DNA of 64,000 nucleotides from Euborellia annulipes (taxonomy: Eukaryota; Arthropoda; Insecta; Dermaptera; Anisolabididae). The stretch covers positions 25,912 to 89,911 of the forward strand of contig JAKCPI010005325.1 of NCBI GenBank assembly GCA_023213315.1, given 5' to 3'. Below, piece by piece: positions 34,170 to 45,519 of the stretch. Every line of letters begins with the position of its first letter. The first letter of the stretch is position 1. The notes beneath the pieces were generated by a model. It did no database searches. It saw only the letters and a program-made list of their open reading frames with translations, and had not been told where the DNA came from. Position numbers and translations under genes: made by a program.

Positions 34170-34697
34170 TAAATTTAACTAAATTATCATCTAATTATAG
34201 ATAAATAAACAACGCAAAGTTAATTTTCGAAGTTAATACGTCAACTTCAGAGTTTGAGTTATAGCTTTGAAGATGAAGTATTAGCGTCAAAATGAGTTTA
34301 AGCTAAAATAAATCTTTTTTGAAACTTAACCTTGCGTTATTTATTTATCAATACCCGAGTCGAAATCAAACGCTTGGTTAGAGTCTACAAATCCTCAGTT
34401 AAGTAGACTTGAAAGAATCAAACTAGGATTTGGAGACATGTCTTTTATGAAAATGAAAATCTGGTTTGGTCCTCAGCTCGTCGCGAATGTCCCTTTTTGA
34501 CGGATTGAGACTTGGGCCAGATTTTCAAATAGTGGTTTGAATCCAAGTCTAATTCTCCAGGTAGGTTGTTATGCTTTATCGAAATATATATATATCTAAC
34601 ATACCATCAAATACCAATAGAATTGAGGACTACGTGGTTCAAACAAAGGGTTCGATTTCGACTCGGGTAATTAGATGATAATTTAATTAAATTTTTA
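34170..34697. mobile_element. foldback element interrupted by another foldback
   Basis: Outer arms are TAACTAAATTATCATCTAAT near 34178 and its complement near 34671-34690. Inner arms start ACCCGAGTCGAAATCAAACG at 34352 and return as GGGTTCGATTTCGACTCGGG near 34649. On the left, outer and inner arms are separated by an insert at 34200-34351, but on the right they are contiguous. The inner arm resembles a tRNA B box (GGGTTCGATTTC). Confidence 0.7.
34200..34351. mobile_element. small foldback inserted in another element
   Basis: GATAAATAAACAACGCAAAG at the left and the complement of CTTGCGTTATTTATTTATC at the right form terminal inverted repeats. The centre has GAAGTTAATACGTCAACTTC, a near-perfect palindrome. 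Its absence from the equivalent right-arm junction of the host element shows that it is a later insertion. Confidence 0.7.
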
Positions 34698-34699
34698 AA

Positions 34700-35525
34700 T
34701 GTGTTCATTTTGAGAATTTTTTAAGGATCAAATGATCAATTTTCATATTGTGAGCACGCATGCTCAGTTGTCGCAGTATTGAAATTGAAAATCCATTAGG
34801 TCATGTGGGTTGCCTATGCTACAGCAAGCAAAAAGGGAACTTGATGAATCTACTGCCTTAACAATATGGTACGTAGCCATTCAACTTTTATGACAACAAT
34901 TTGATAAAAGGAAGAAAATAAAATATATTTTTAAAGAAGGATGTATTTCAAAATACGTAATTCAATAAAAAGAATTTCTTTGATTTATATGGAATTAGAA
35001 TTTCGGCTTTGAACCTATAACTCCACCCCGGGGCCATGGTAGGAATAATAAAAGCTAATAACAGGAAATGGACTTTGAAATATGAACCGAGAGCAGATAT
35101 TGGCTTTTGCTAAAGGGAACACTCTAGAAAAATAAGAATAAATTTCAAAACATTTGTGCTCTGTGAATATTAACGAATTTTAAAAATCAATTAAGGTATT
35201 GTTTTTTTTTTTTAATACTTTAGTATTAAGAAATAAGACAAACATTTTATCAGCAGAAAGAAAGAAATTTTAATCTAAAACCTGATGTGTCCAATTTAGA
35301 ACCGAATGAATTAGTAAAAAGTACAACTTTTACTAGAAAAAAACTTAAAGTCAAGAAAAATGAAAAACAACGAACAAAATTCCTCATCCCAGTGATCCTT
35401 CAGACCTATCGTATTTTGGAATGATTACAAAACTTTCCTTCTCTCTGACTATAAATTATCTTTGTTTGAATATAAAATTTGTAACCAAAAATAAAGTCCC
35501 GATATTTTATTAAATTTATTTAATT

Positions 35526-35558
<33 letters not shown>

Positions 35559-36050
35559 AAGAATTATTTATTTATTTATAACCATAATATATTTAAGTTA
35601 TAGCAAAGCTTTCTTGTGGCGTTTTGCCAATTGCTACAAAATTATACCCATTCAGTATAAATAATAAATGGATTCAATCTATTATAATCCTGACATGGGA
35701 TTTCTCAAAAACTATTTTCTAGAAGAGAAATGTATTTATTTTTTAATTGTTATTTATTAGTTTAATTAGGAGCGCAATCAGGCGAAGGAGTTTGAACAAG
35801 TACACCAAGCCCGAGGGCAAGAAAAAGGTTTAAATTATTTATATAATCGAGTTGATTATGTTCGTTACCCGAACATATTGATTTAAATTAATCGGCTTAC
35901 AATTATTATACAAATTTATGAAACAAGCGCTTTCAGAGGAAAAAACATTTTTTTTTTTATAGTTTAGCGTTAACAATATATTTTATTTTAATTGGAAAAT
36001 TTTCTTTAAGGTGATGGCCAAGAAAAGAATAAATATATAATAATAATTTC
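34700..36050. other. unassigned AT-rich DNA
   Basis: No gene. It includes a poly-T run of about 28 bases at 35530-35557 and a short SINE-A head fragment at 35766-35820. A slightly GC-richer piece at 34750-34860 lacks any motif. Confidence 0.4.
35766..35820 (-). repeat. SINE-A head fragment
   Basis: Read on the minus strand, CCCTCGGGCTTGGTGTACTT is the tRNA-like 5' head of SINE-A with its A-box region. The B box is lost. Confidence 0.55.
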
Positions 36051-36054
36051 CTGG

Positions 36055-36590
36055 TTCAGGTAGGAAGGTGAATGAAAATGAGAGACGAAAGCAGCCAGAG
36101 GCGGAACGAACCATCTCCAAGTCTTATTCCTGCGAAATTGCACCAATTAGGGTTTCATATCGGAGAAGGGTTTTTATTATCACCCTGGCAGGGTTGCTAA
36201 CGGCACCCTCGTTGCACGAATCCAGCCCCGGGGCGGTCGAGAGGAGTTATTTAAATAAAACCCTGGGATATTGTTCGGGTTTCGGAGGGAATATAAGAAA
36301 GATATACGCCTGCCTATCTTTAAGCAAAGCAAGTGAAAATTTCTAGAGCCCATCCCTCGTTTCATAAGCAGTCGCCCCTCGAACTCAATTCGCCCTCTAA
36401 AAGGCTGCTCTAGACATTCAATTAACTTTAACAGCCGCCCGCCAATCACAGACACAGTCGACCTTTGCACTGGCCAAAAGCAACGATAAGCCAGCGGCAC
36501 TGATAACGACAAAAGGCGACATCACCGCCATCCATCATTTGTTCTTCGCTGAGCATTTTTATAAAAGTCGAACAAGATCACACTCAAGGA
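36055..36590. other. non-repeat, GC-richer island
   Basis: This stands out from its AT-rich flanks and has no copy in the window. Overlapping frames on both strands (plus 36068-36346, minus 36180-36512) are open by chance of composition; neither peptide shows a domain I know. It could be conserved noncoding DNA or an unrecognised exon. Confidence 0.3.
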
Positions 36591-36721
36591 TTAAACATGT
36601 TCTCTTCTCGTTGTCTCTTAATCTCAAATCACAAAAAAACCTTATTTGGCGTCAACATTATTATTTCAAAATTAGGGAATCATCTACCGAGTCAAAGTTG
36701 CTCTAGGGAGCTAGTCTGCAT

Positions 36722-36905
36722 AGTGACTTTTAGGAACACACAGGGATCCGCACCAGGGACACACATTTTTCTTCTGGTGACTTATTTCGATCTACTGTGT
36801 GTGTCCCTGGTGCGGGCGTGTGGATCCCTGTGTGTCCCTAAAAGTTCACTATGTAGAGTAGCTGCGGGCGTGTGGATCCCTCGATCATTTTTACTCGGGC
36901 TTAAA
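36722..36905. repeat. long-hairpin interspersed repeat, copy 1
   Basis: AGTGACTTTTAGGAACACAC and CACCAGGGACACACA on the left return as TGTGTGTCCCTGGTGCGG and CCCTAAAAGTTCACT on the right. The right side has an extra GCGGGCGTGTGGATCCC that is repeated again at 36862-36880. The element also occurs at 50703-50873. Confidence 0.8.
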
Positions 36906-36909
36906 AGAG

Positions 36910-37010
36910 AGTCGACAAACAGAAAGTTTATAAAATATTATTATTTGATGATTCAAATGCCACGAGTTTCAATCTAAGAAAAAATTAAATAAATTGGCTA
37001 ATGAAAATTT
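36910..37010. other. unassigned spacer
   Basis: Short AT-rich spacer between the hairpin repeat and a deleted XR copy. Confidence 0.4.
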
Positions 37011-37011
37011 T

Positions 37012-37285
37012 TTTTAACTTTCTTTTACGTCTATGGAATATGTTAACACTGTATATATAGAGAGAAAGTATTGGTTTCATGTCAAAAATTTGGTTTGGAA
37101 ATACATGTTTTGAGGCCCCCTGAGTTCAAAAAAGTGGGTCCCGCAAAATGATCTGTCTGTTTGTCAGTGAACAAAATATCTCAAGAACGAAAAGAGCAAG
37201 GCGGTTGAAATTTTATATTTATATTTACTTAAAAAAATCACTTGTTTTAGTTGTGTGCTGTTCGACCAGTCACACCAAATTTTTT
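37012..37285 (+). repeat. XR repeat with large internal deletion
   Basis: The left hairpin and the AACAAAATATCTCAAGAACG subfamily block lead into TTATATTTATATTTAC, then jump directly to the outer right arm (TTGTGTGCTGTTCGACCAGT, CACACCAAAT). About 400 bases including the X-box are missing. Confidence 0.8.
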
Positions 37286-37289
37286 CCTA

Positions 37290-39210
37290 TATTTTTGAAT
37301 ATAAAATTTAAACTATTTGAAATGGGGAAGGAGGAGAGAAGCCCGGTAAGATGACGGCCCTGGCATAAATTTATTCACAAATGAACAAATAACATGTTGA
37401 ATGCCTTTTCAAAAGGTTAGCTGATACTTGAGTATTAATTCAAATTGGGATAAATTTGAAGGTTGATTAAGAAAATTTGTAACTAAATTTATAGAAGGGA
37501 CCATCCTTAGGGAAAACTTGGAACATGAAAGTCAACTAACCAATAATTGGCCTATTTATAATCTCTGAAATTTTTTGTGTTGATAAAATCTAAATCCGTG
37601 GTTCCTAATCTGGAGAACGAGTCCCAAAGGAGATAATATAATGTTCTTCGGAATCATGGCTGGAATTGGCAACCATTCCTCTAATCTATCTATCTATTTA
37701 TATATAGGAAATGTAAAATGTATGTAACCTCTATGTTCTATAAAAATCCAAAATTTCCAATGAATCTATTTGAAATTAAGTACACATATAGTATTTGTAA
37801 CTGCGAGTAACGTAGTAATAATTTGAATCTCTTAAATGATTTGGGAAATTAATTATAATCAAAATTCTTCAATATTTGAACACAAAATTTATTCTTTTTA
37901 CTTTTGGCAGCTTTATGATTTAGGCCACTTCCAGACTCTTTGGGCACTCATAAATAGACCCTTTTGCTGTCCCCACTACTTGAACTCAAGATCCTTCCAT
38001 AACACTTGCAATTCAACAAGAAATATCCTAAATAATAGTATTAGAGCAAGGGGGTCCAGGAAGCGCAACCCCCTGGAAGAAAGAAAGCCCGTCGAATGCG
38101 TGCTTTGCGGTATATAAAATAAATTTTAAATAAACAGTTGAAGTTCGATAAAAAAAAAACTCAAATTATCAATCCTAGAAATGAATTTTAGATTAATTTA
38201 AATTTATTCAATATTTCAAAAAGGAAAGAATTTGAAATTGTTTTAGAATAAATACAGTAGACAGAGAGTGTTTGTTTATTAAGATCTTGTGTCTTAACTT
38301 GTTATCATCCAAATATAAACAAGGGCAGTGGAGCAGCCAAAGGGCGTTATTGGGCTTTAGCACCCTCCCCCTTAGAATAATAGTTTATTTCCCTAGCGTG
38401 TAGCCTGTTGCATTTGAGAAGTTGATCATTACATTGCCGCTAGATGATCTACAGTTTCTGGGGTTTAGAAATTAACGACTTTACCAACACGAAATTTTAT
38501 TTTCTTGATAAAGGCTGGTTATTTTATTAATATATTTACTCTTTTTTGATTCATTTCAATAATCCGAATCGTGACTACTACAATCCAAAAATGTTCTGAA
38601 ATTTATTTCAGTGCCGCTGAATTAACCTGTGGCAAGAAAAATGGACCGAAATGGACTCAATTGGGATCTTTATCGTTTTTTAGAAGTCAATATATGGTAT
38701 TTAGGCACAAAAAGGGAATTTTTCCTGGGAGATAATTGCTGGGAGGAGAGAAACTAGGCCCAAAGAAATGTCAAGACGAGTGACCGAGAAATATAAAAGA
38801 TTTTCTCTCCACCGCTGGTTGTATTTTGTATGTTCAAAAAAAAGAAGATATTTCTATGGCTTTAGCAAATGTAATCAATAAGTTTTATTTAATTTTCTTT
38901 TTCCAGATTTACTCTTTTTATAAGGATTCATAATTTAATAGTTATACAAATAGCAATAGGATCAACAATAGGAAGCAGGAGGGGATTCCAAAAGAACGAA
39001 AGAAGAAAAGAGAAAGAATAATTAATGATAAAAACAGGCATTCAAAATAACTCAAATTAAAATAAAAAAAAATCAACATGAGGATTTTTGTCAAAAAAAA
39101 AAAATAATGAGAAAAAATAAATAAAAAAAATGACAATTAAATAAAAAAAGTAAAAATATTTCATCATCTTTATCCTGACAAAAGGCAGCAAGTAAAAATT
39201 ATTTATATTT
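37290..39210. other. unassigned AT-rich DNA
   Basis: No repeat family of this window. A plus frame ending at 38117 (SRKRNPLEERKPVECVLCG near its end) looks less compositional than most but matches no domain I know. 38560-38820 is moderately complex. Confidence 0.35.
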
Positions 39211-39211
39211 A

Positions 39212-39420
39212 AACTAGCCACGGCGCCCGCCGAAGGAAGGTTCGCCCCCTGGACCCCCCTTCCTGCTAGAGGACCCTCGGCTTTCTTAATTATGAGAAGC
39301 CGTGCGAAAGGCTTGGAAGCGGCTCGCAACAAAAATAACCATCTCATATGATTGTTGGAAGTCAAATAATGACAAAAACAAAAATCTTTCGATCCGAAGT
39401 TCCTCACGCGCATTTAAGAT
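39212..39420. other. GC-rich patch of unknown nature
   Basis: It contains ACTAGCCACGGCGCCCGCCG followed by AAGGAAGG, similar to short words at 54450-54482 (complement) and 58135-58155. The minus-strand frame across it shows no domain. It could be a fragment of an unrecognised interspersed repeat. Confidence 0.3.
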
Positions 39421-39489
39421 TTAAATCATACAACCAACCATCTCTTTTCTCATTATTTAAAAGTTAATACTAATTAATTTAAATAAATA

Positions 39490-39559
39490 CTGCGCACCCC
39501 CCCCCGCCGCCGCCCCCCCCCCCCTCCCCCTTATATACTATATTTTTTTTTTTTTTAGA

Positions 39560-39591
<32 letters not shown>

Positions 39592-39600
39592 ATAGTCTCA
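39490..39600. repeat. C-run, T-run and A-run low-complexity block
   Basis: CCCCCCCCCGCCGCCGCC is followed by C-runs, then long T and A homopolymers, just upstream of the (GAA)-tailed repeat. Such stacked homopolymers are prone to sequencing error. Confidence 0.7.
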
Positions 39601-39614
39601 ATGACTGAAGAAAA

Positions 39615-39895
39615 AAAAAACCACATTCGCTCAGGGGCCCACATCTTGTGGGTAGGTGGATGGCGACCACGAGCTGCCCGAGCTGGGACAGGCAGTCCTT
39701 CTGTTCTTTCTTCTTTGTATGTCTGTCTCGTCCTTCCTCTTTTCAACAGGCGTCAGACCGTGCGACGGGCCGGCCTGTTCTATCCTTCTCGGTCGCAAAA
39801 ACACATGATAGGATTAGAGGGAAAAAGTTAGATCTGCCGACCCCGCATCTCGGGAATAAGGCGAGGATAGAAGAAGAAGAAGACTGAAGAAAACC
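39615..39895 (+). repeat. (GAA)-tailed interspersed repeat, copy 2
   Basis: CTCAGGGGCCCACATCTTGT at the start and GACCCCGCATCTCGGGAATA near a GAAGAAGAAGAAG tail match 1848-2096 in reverse. Intervening GGCGTCAGACCGTGCG is conserved between the copies. Three overlapping open frames here are by-products of GC content. Confidence 0.75.
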
Positions 39896-39899
39896 ACCG

Positions 39900-42515
39900 A
39901 AACGCCCTTCTTGTCTGGTAAAAGAAATCAAGGGAATAATTTTAATTTTCAAAAAATGATAAAATTTCTCCAGTTTTAGAAGATCAATGAATTTTTTGGA
40001 ATTTAAATAAATTTATAATAGTCAGATGAAAAAACCCTTCTCATTTATCATTTTTATGACCAAATTAATTGGAGTGTGAAAACCAAAGTAAAAAAAAAAA
40101 GAATTCTCATATAAATAGAAATGCCTCTAAGTTGATTCATTATCAATATTAGTGACATATTGGAAATTTTATGGTAAATTGCTAATCTAGAAATTAATTG
40201 GCTTTTTGTAAAATATCGACATGTATCGGTTTTTCATTTGTTTTCTTCCCTCTCTCTTGTTCGTGTGTTAATTGAAATTATAGAGAGAAAATATGATCCA
40301 GCATTTGATGCTTGTCTTTCCCTAAATGAAAGGGACACAACGCAGGTACATTTAGTGCCCTATAAAGTGACTCAATTTAGTCAGCGAAATGGACGATCAT
40401 TTTCTACGGTGTCGTTTTGAATTTTACAAGCGTAGATTGGACACAGCAGCTGATAGCTGTTTAGGCCCTTCGGGGTCTTTATCGTGACTTAATTGCAACT
40501 CAAAGCCTTTTTTTCCTCATTTTGTCCAACCAAACTCTCTTAAAAACTCTTATCAACAAAGACCCAAAGCGAGCGACTTGTATGTCTAACATCGAGAATT
40601 GAAGACCCTCGCAAAATGAAACCACGCAATTTATAAACATCTTACAGGTGCTACTCAATTAATTCTACTCTTTAATTAAAGAAGCTAAATGACAAAAATT
40701 CATTGTTCATTTGGGTTGTCTAACTTCTCAGGCAATATTGTAGTTATCTATGAAATACGTAGTATACAGAAAGAGAAGTTAACGATAGGAAATAAAGTAA
40801 TTCTAAGGTCTGTATTGGATTGAATTTGAAATGAAAGTTATATCCCTATTCTCGACTTGGTCGGCTTTTTGTTACAAGCTAGGTTCGAACTCAAAATTTT
40901 ACTAAGCTACCCAGCTTATCCGATAAGCTCTAAATCTTGGAATTACGACATATTATCATTAAATCCTCTTTCTGGATATTTATTTCATAGTTAACTATAA
41001 TATTCGTTCGTTTCGGATTACTATAAGGTAGGCAACCCCAATGACTAATTCATGGATGCCTGAATATTGGTTCAACAACAAAATAACTAATAAAATAATA
41101 TAAAAATTATGTGATATTGGGAGAAGGAAAACAGTAAAATTTAATTTAAAAACTACCTTATACTATTATTTTGGTCTGTCTAGCCCCCTGTAAACGAATA
41201 CTTGTATGGTCGCTTTCCCCACCTCTCTCCAAACAAATGAAGAAGAAGGACAGCATTGAGGATTTATAAGGTAGTTCTTAGAATAAATCTTTCTGATTCA
41301 ATTCTTCCGAATTCACATTTTCTGAGCCAGCATCACTTGCTAAATTATTAATAAGTAGACCTAACTAATTCGGATATCTATTTCAAAACTCAAACTATTC
41401 TATTCCTATTAATTCTATTTGAAAACCCTTAAATTTTATTTAACAAAACTGATTCGACAGTGACTAGGTGCAAACATGAATCCCTTGTAAAGAAAGCCGA
41501 CAGGCTACCAAGTTGAAGAAGTCTATAATTATATGCATAATTATCTATGGTAGAAAGGAAAAGAGCTCTTTCTAGTAGCTCATGGGCCCGGCTGCTTCTA
41601 GCACCAAGATCTCTCCTAGATTACGGTGATTAATAAATTACCCGCATATGTCAATTGCACAAATCCACATATGTCAGTCATGTCACTTTCACGAACAGGG
41701 ATCGAAAATGTTCCCTTAAAGTGTTATTAGGGCTGCCTCAATACAGAAAATAAAAATATTAATTTTAAGGAAAAAATTTGAACTCACCTATCGTAGTAGT
41801 AGTCCCTGAAACAAAGAGAAACAAAGAATTAATAAATCAGTTGAGCAATGAAGACTTAAATTTAATTGTAAATGTAATTTTTTTAAATATAAAATTGAAA
41901 AGAATCAAAATGAAAGAAAAGCTATTTTTTTGATATATGACTTTTTGATTCTGATTTAAACCATCTTCAGGTGGAAATCTTTTTCCAATAAAGTCGTTTT
42001 TTCGTTAAAATTTTTTAAATAGCTATTTTTTATATTAAAAAAAACTGAATTTTTTTATATAACAATATTACCTCAGTTCCAACAATCGTTTAAACCAGAA
42101 ACGACAAAAAATTTGTTTAACAAAAAATTCTTCTTCAAATTAGAGGGAGTGGTGGAAAGGGCGAAACAAACATACAAAAGTGAGAGGAGAAGAAGGAACC
42201 AATTAAAAAATGACGATAAATACTTGTTTAGGTTTTAAAGTTTCATACCTGTTAGGTAGAATTTAGGAATTTAAAAACATTTCCCCTTCCCTCTTCCTAA
42301 AAAAAAAATTGAAAGATATCAATCTTATTTATTCGTTAACAGTGATAATTGATTCATAAATTTATTTAAAAAAAAAAAACAACTTCTAAAAGATTTTTAG
42401 GTCTACAAATAAATAAATAAATATAGCAAACTCATGAAATAGTTGTGCTTGTGTGAATATGTGTATGTGGTTTTGCTTTTATCTTTGAAGCTTTGCAACG
42501 AATAAAAATGAAACT
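39900..42515. other. unassigned DNA
   Basis: 40200-40640 is a less AT-rich, non-repeat stretch. A weak tRNA-like relic (complement of TAGGTTCGAACTCAAAAT) lies at 40870-40930. Short 12-bp inverted arms (AACTACCTTATA at 41151, complement at 41265) may mark a small MITE of about 125 bp. No coding signal is recognised. Confidence 0.35.
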
Positions 42516-42522
42516 TTATACT

Positions 42523-42690
42523 GAGTGACCAGGAGTTGTAGCACAGGAGTATAGAACTCGCCTCGTGTTAGAAGTCGAGGTCCACTTCCAAATTTTTCTA
42601 AATTATATTGACAATCAAAATTAGAAAAATAGAGACTGGGTGTAAATGGCCTTGGATGCCAAAAAAGAGCTTAACAAAAAAAAATCCTAG
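42523..42690 (+). repeat. SINE-B copy
   Basis: The tRNA-like head AGTTGTAGCACAGGAGTATA ... GTCGAGGTCCACTTCC is followed by AT-rich linker, then GTAAATGGCCTTGGATGCC (shared 3' domain) and an A-rich tail. A- and B-box similarity is partial, consistent with an old copy. Confidence 0.65.
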
Positions 42691-42694
42691 GAGA

Positions 42695-43455
42695 TGTAAA
42701 AATATTTTAAAATTTGTCGTGAATCTGTAAAGAGTCGTCAAATATTTAATAAGTATTAAATTTTGCGCAACATACCGGGGGGGGGGGGGTATGCTCAAAT
42801 CTTTTGAACTCTACTTGTAATAATCGAAAAGTTTGTCTCCAGCTCTGGACCGAATTTCTTAACAGCCCTTTGAGTGGGAGGCGATTTATTCACAAAAAAT
42901 AAAGAATTATGTATAAGATATACTATATTCTATGTTGCTTATGTGGCGAGTTTTCATTAAAATATACATAGTTTATATTTACAAAAATGTGAAGCCAAAA
43001 ATATAAAAAAGACAAATTTTCTTCGTTATCTGAGAAACATTTAAATAACCCTTGGTTTTTGAAGGTTATCTAGTGTGGAGAGTTTCATCCCCTCGGCCAC
43101 GGGGTGGGGGCTATTCTTTGTCTTATATTATATATATAAATTTATCCTAGCAAGAAAGAGGGGGGATTCTCTCGTTTATTTCTTTCTCTTAATATACGTA
43201 GCCTATATAAAACAATACCATTCTAAAATGAACAAATTCTTTTAAAATAAATAAATGTTTGTAATAAAGGGAGGAACTGATTTGAAGAACTAATATTATA
43301 AAAGCAAAGGCAAATAAAATTGAATTTAATAAACAAAAATAAAAGAAGAACAAAAAAAAAAAATCTTTATTGAATTTGATTTTCTTTTTGAGTCGATGAA
43401 TGAAAAATAGCTATTTGAAAATTAAAAATAGAAAAGGATAAATAGATAGATCTAT
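42695..43455. other. unassigned AT-rich DNA
   Basis: A G-run lies at 42778-42789 and a short GC hairpin near 43090 (CCCCTCGGCCACGGGGTGGGG). Nothing else is recognised. Confidence 0.4.
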
Positions 43456-43462
43456 AATATAT

Positions 43463-43641
43463 CAGTGGTTTCCAACCTTTTTTGATGTGCGGCCCACTTG
43501 GGTTTCCGTAAAAAAAAATAACCCTGAGGCCCAGTATATGTATATAAACTATATATACTGTATATAATTTTTTTTATTACAATGTTAGACATCCGCGGCC
43601 CAGTTCCAATCATCCCGCGACCCACGGGTTGGGAACCACTG
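43463..43641. mobile_element. hAT-type MITE
   Basis: Left end CAGTGGTTTCCAACCTTT and right end (complement) CAGTGGTTCCCAACCCGTG are classic hAT termini. The interior contains GATGTGCGGCCCACTTGGG and a matching GCGGCCCAG near the right. The 8-base flanks TAATATAT and ATCTATAT agree at only five positions, so the duplication has decayed. Confidence 0.8.
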
Positions 43642-43826
43642 ATCTATATCATACCACCAACGTTTTTAGATAGATTATAGATTAAACACAAAGATCATAC
43701 AATTTGTAGTTTATTATTATTTTAGAGTAAAAATATAAATAAGTAGGCCTATCTATAATGGTGGGGTGTGGAATAATGAAATAACAATTCCTATTTTTTT
43801 TTTTTTTTTTTTGTTTTGTAAGGAAT

Positions 43827-44164
43827 CAGGGGCATATATAGAAATTTTTTTCGGGGGGGCCAAAGTTTTCCGCCCTGCGAAAAATTTTGATTAGACGCTA
43901 AATTTTTTCCACCCGCGGAACCAAAATTGTTTCCCATGTGTCGCCGGCGGAACATACGTTGTTCCCTCTTTCGCGGAATTTACCTTTTTTTTAGGGACGC
44001 AAAAATTTTACCTTCCGCGAAACAATCCCTCTTTTGCGGAACCTATATTTTAGTGCTACGGGGCCGAGCAAACATTTCGGGGGGGGGGGAGATCCATTAT
44101 TGTCTCTATATCCCTATAAGTGTATATGCATTTGGAAAATTTCGGGGGGGGGGCCTCGCCCCTG
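43827..44164. mobile_element. hAT-type MITE, perfect 8-bp TSD
   Basis: TAAGGAAT flanks both ends (43819-43826 and 44165-44172). Terminal inverted repeats are short, CAGGGGC / GCCCCTG, followed by G-run and AAATTT blocks on both sides. The GC-rich interior repeats TTCCGC(G)AA-like words and recalls that of the element at 7832-8163 (CCGCCCTGCGAAAAATTTT versus CCGCCCTGGGGAAAATTTT). The open frame inside is not a transposase. Confidence 0.8.
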
Positions 44165-44174
44165 TAAGGAATAA

Positions 44175-45345
44175 AGAAAGAGCGAATGCGGCTATTTTTA
44201 TATTTGTTTAGGTACGGTACTTCAAGCTGACGTTTCGGTCAGATTTGCGATAATAGTCGGGCCTTATAAGAAAAGTTTAAATGAGTACCAAGAGATTCTA
44301 ATTAGAAATAAAAATAAAAATATTCTAATTTCCATAGTCTCAAATTTGTATAAAAGTGAAAATTGCATTTATTAGAAAATAGAAAATATTTACTTATTGA
44401 TAAAATCAGAATATAGAGGGAAAAATGTATTATAAACATTGTAATTTTTTTTTTCAATTCCTTCTATGTTTTGAGTTCATCGGAAAGGGATAAAATAAAA
44501 TAAATAAAATAATAAAATGAGTATTGAAAAGGGTTAAAATAAATAAATAAAATAGGCGGCTAAAATCTCCCAAAACATCAATAAAACCTATTCAATGTTT
44601 TTTAAAAGAGGGAAGTTCTCATTTCTAATGTTAAATCGAATGAAAAAAAAAGAGGGAAGGCGGAACCGGCTGGGGGGATTTGGGTTGTTATATAATTTCA
44701 AATACTTTTATTTTGCGAAATGATCTAAAAATTTATATTTCCCTTTCAAGAGACGAGAAAAAAATTTATAAAATTGAATTTTATTCTGTCAAACGCCAAC
44801 CAGATTTTCCGCTTATATGAAACATGTTTCCTTTTTAGCATCAGAGGCCATATTTATTAAATCAACCAGAAACCTCCCCTATTCATAATAGTAAATAATG
44901 AAAATTTTGCGACTCAAAATTTCACGCCTTCAAATATCGAGAGAGAATAATAAAAAAAAAATTTTAATCTTTTTTATTAATTTTTATTTTTTTATTAATT
45001 TTTAATAATAAATAGTCCAAAGAAAGGCACGCAAGAAAGTAGGCCTATTCCTCATCCATGAAAAAGACAATTGAAGAGAGGAAAAAAACATTTTCAACTC
45101 CTAAAAACAATTGATAGAAAGGGACCTAAATGATCTCAGATGCGGTAAAAAACATAATCAAATAAATCAAAGACCCGCACAAACCCCCACTCACTGACGA
45201 GGGATAAATATTTAAGTATTTATTTATTTATAAGTAATTATAATTCGTCTTATGCTAATTTTATTTTTTAATATTATTTAGAAATAATTTCTTACTAAAT
45301 ATGCTAGGGTGGTCCTTTCAAAAAGGGAGGAAACAAAACGGGGGG
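44175..45345. other. unassigned AT-rich DNA
   Basis: It contains GCTGACGTTTCGGTCAG near 44228, a word shared with GF foldbacks, and a SINE 3' domain fragment at 45122-45155. No gene is seen. Confidence 0.4.
45122..45155 (+). repeat. SINE 3' domain fragment
   Basis: CCTAAATGATCTCAGATGCG matches the shared SINE 3' domain with substitutions. No head is present. Confidence 0.4.
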
Positions 45346-45353
45346 TTCTTATT

Positions 45354-45513
45354 CTCATTCACACAGACAGACTCTCACACACATTCACAGAGTCGTTTCG
45401 GTAACTCAGGCCATATAAGACTTTAAACGATAACCGTGGACTACCTGGGGTCCGAACCCGCGACTCTTGGTATACAAGGAAGGCGGGCTACCAACTACAC
45501 CAAGCCCGAGTCT
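45354..45513 (-). mobile_element. SINE-A copy with complete tRNA-like head
   Basis: On the minus strand: CTCGGGCTTGGTGTAGTTGG (A box), GTATACCAAGAGTCGCGGG, GGTTCGGACCCC (B box), then GTTTAAAGTCTTATATGGCC, TGAGTTACCGAAACGACT and a GTGTGAATGTG-type tail. Compared with 48741-49010 the central palindrome block is missing. The head is of Pol III promoter type; activity cannot be judged from sequence. Confidence 0.8.
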
Positions 45514-45519
45514 GGGGGG

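Noticed and set aside
36068..36512. Protein-coding gene on either strand
   Set aside because: Overlapping frames are open on both strands, neither with a recognisable domain or splice context; kept only as a unique island.
37836..38117. Possible zinc-finger-like frame ending in CVLCG
   Set aside because: A single Cys-x2-Cys pair in an AT-rich frame with no second ligand pair or known family pattern.
41151..41276. Small MITE with AACTACCTTATA ends
   Set aside because: Arms are only 12 bp, no target-site duplication was found, and no second copy is in the window.
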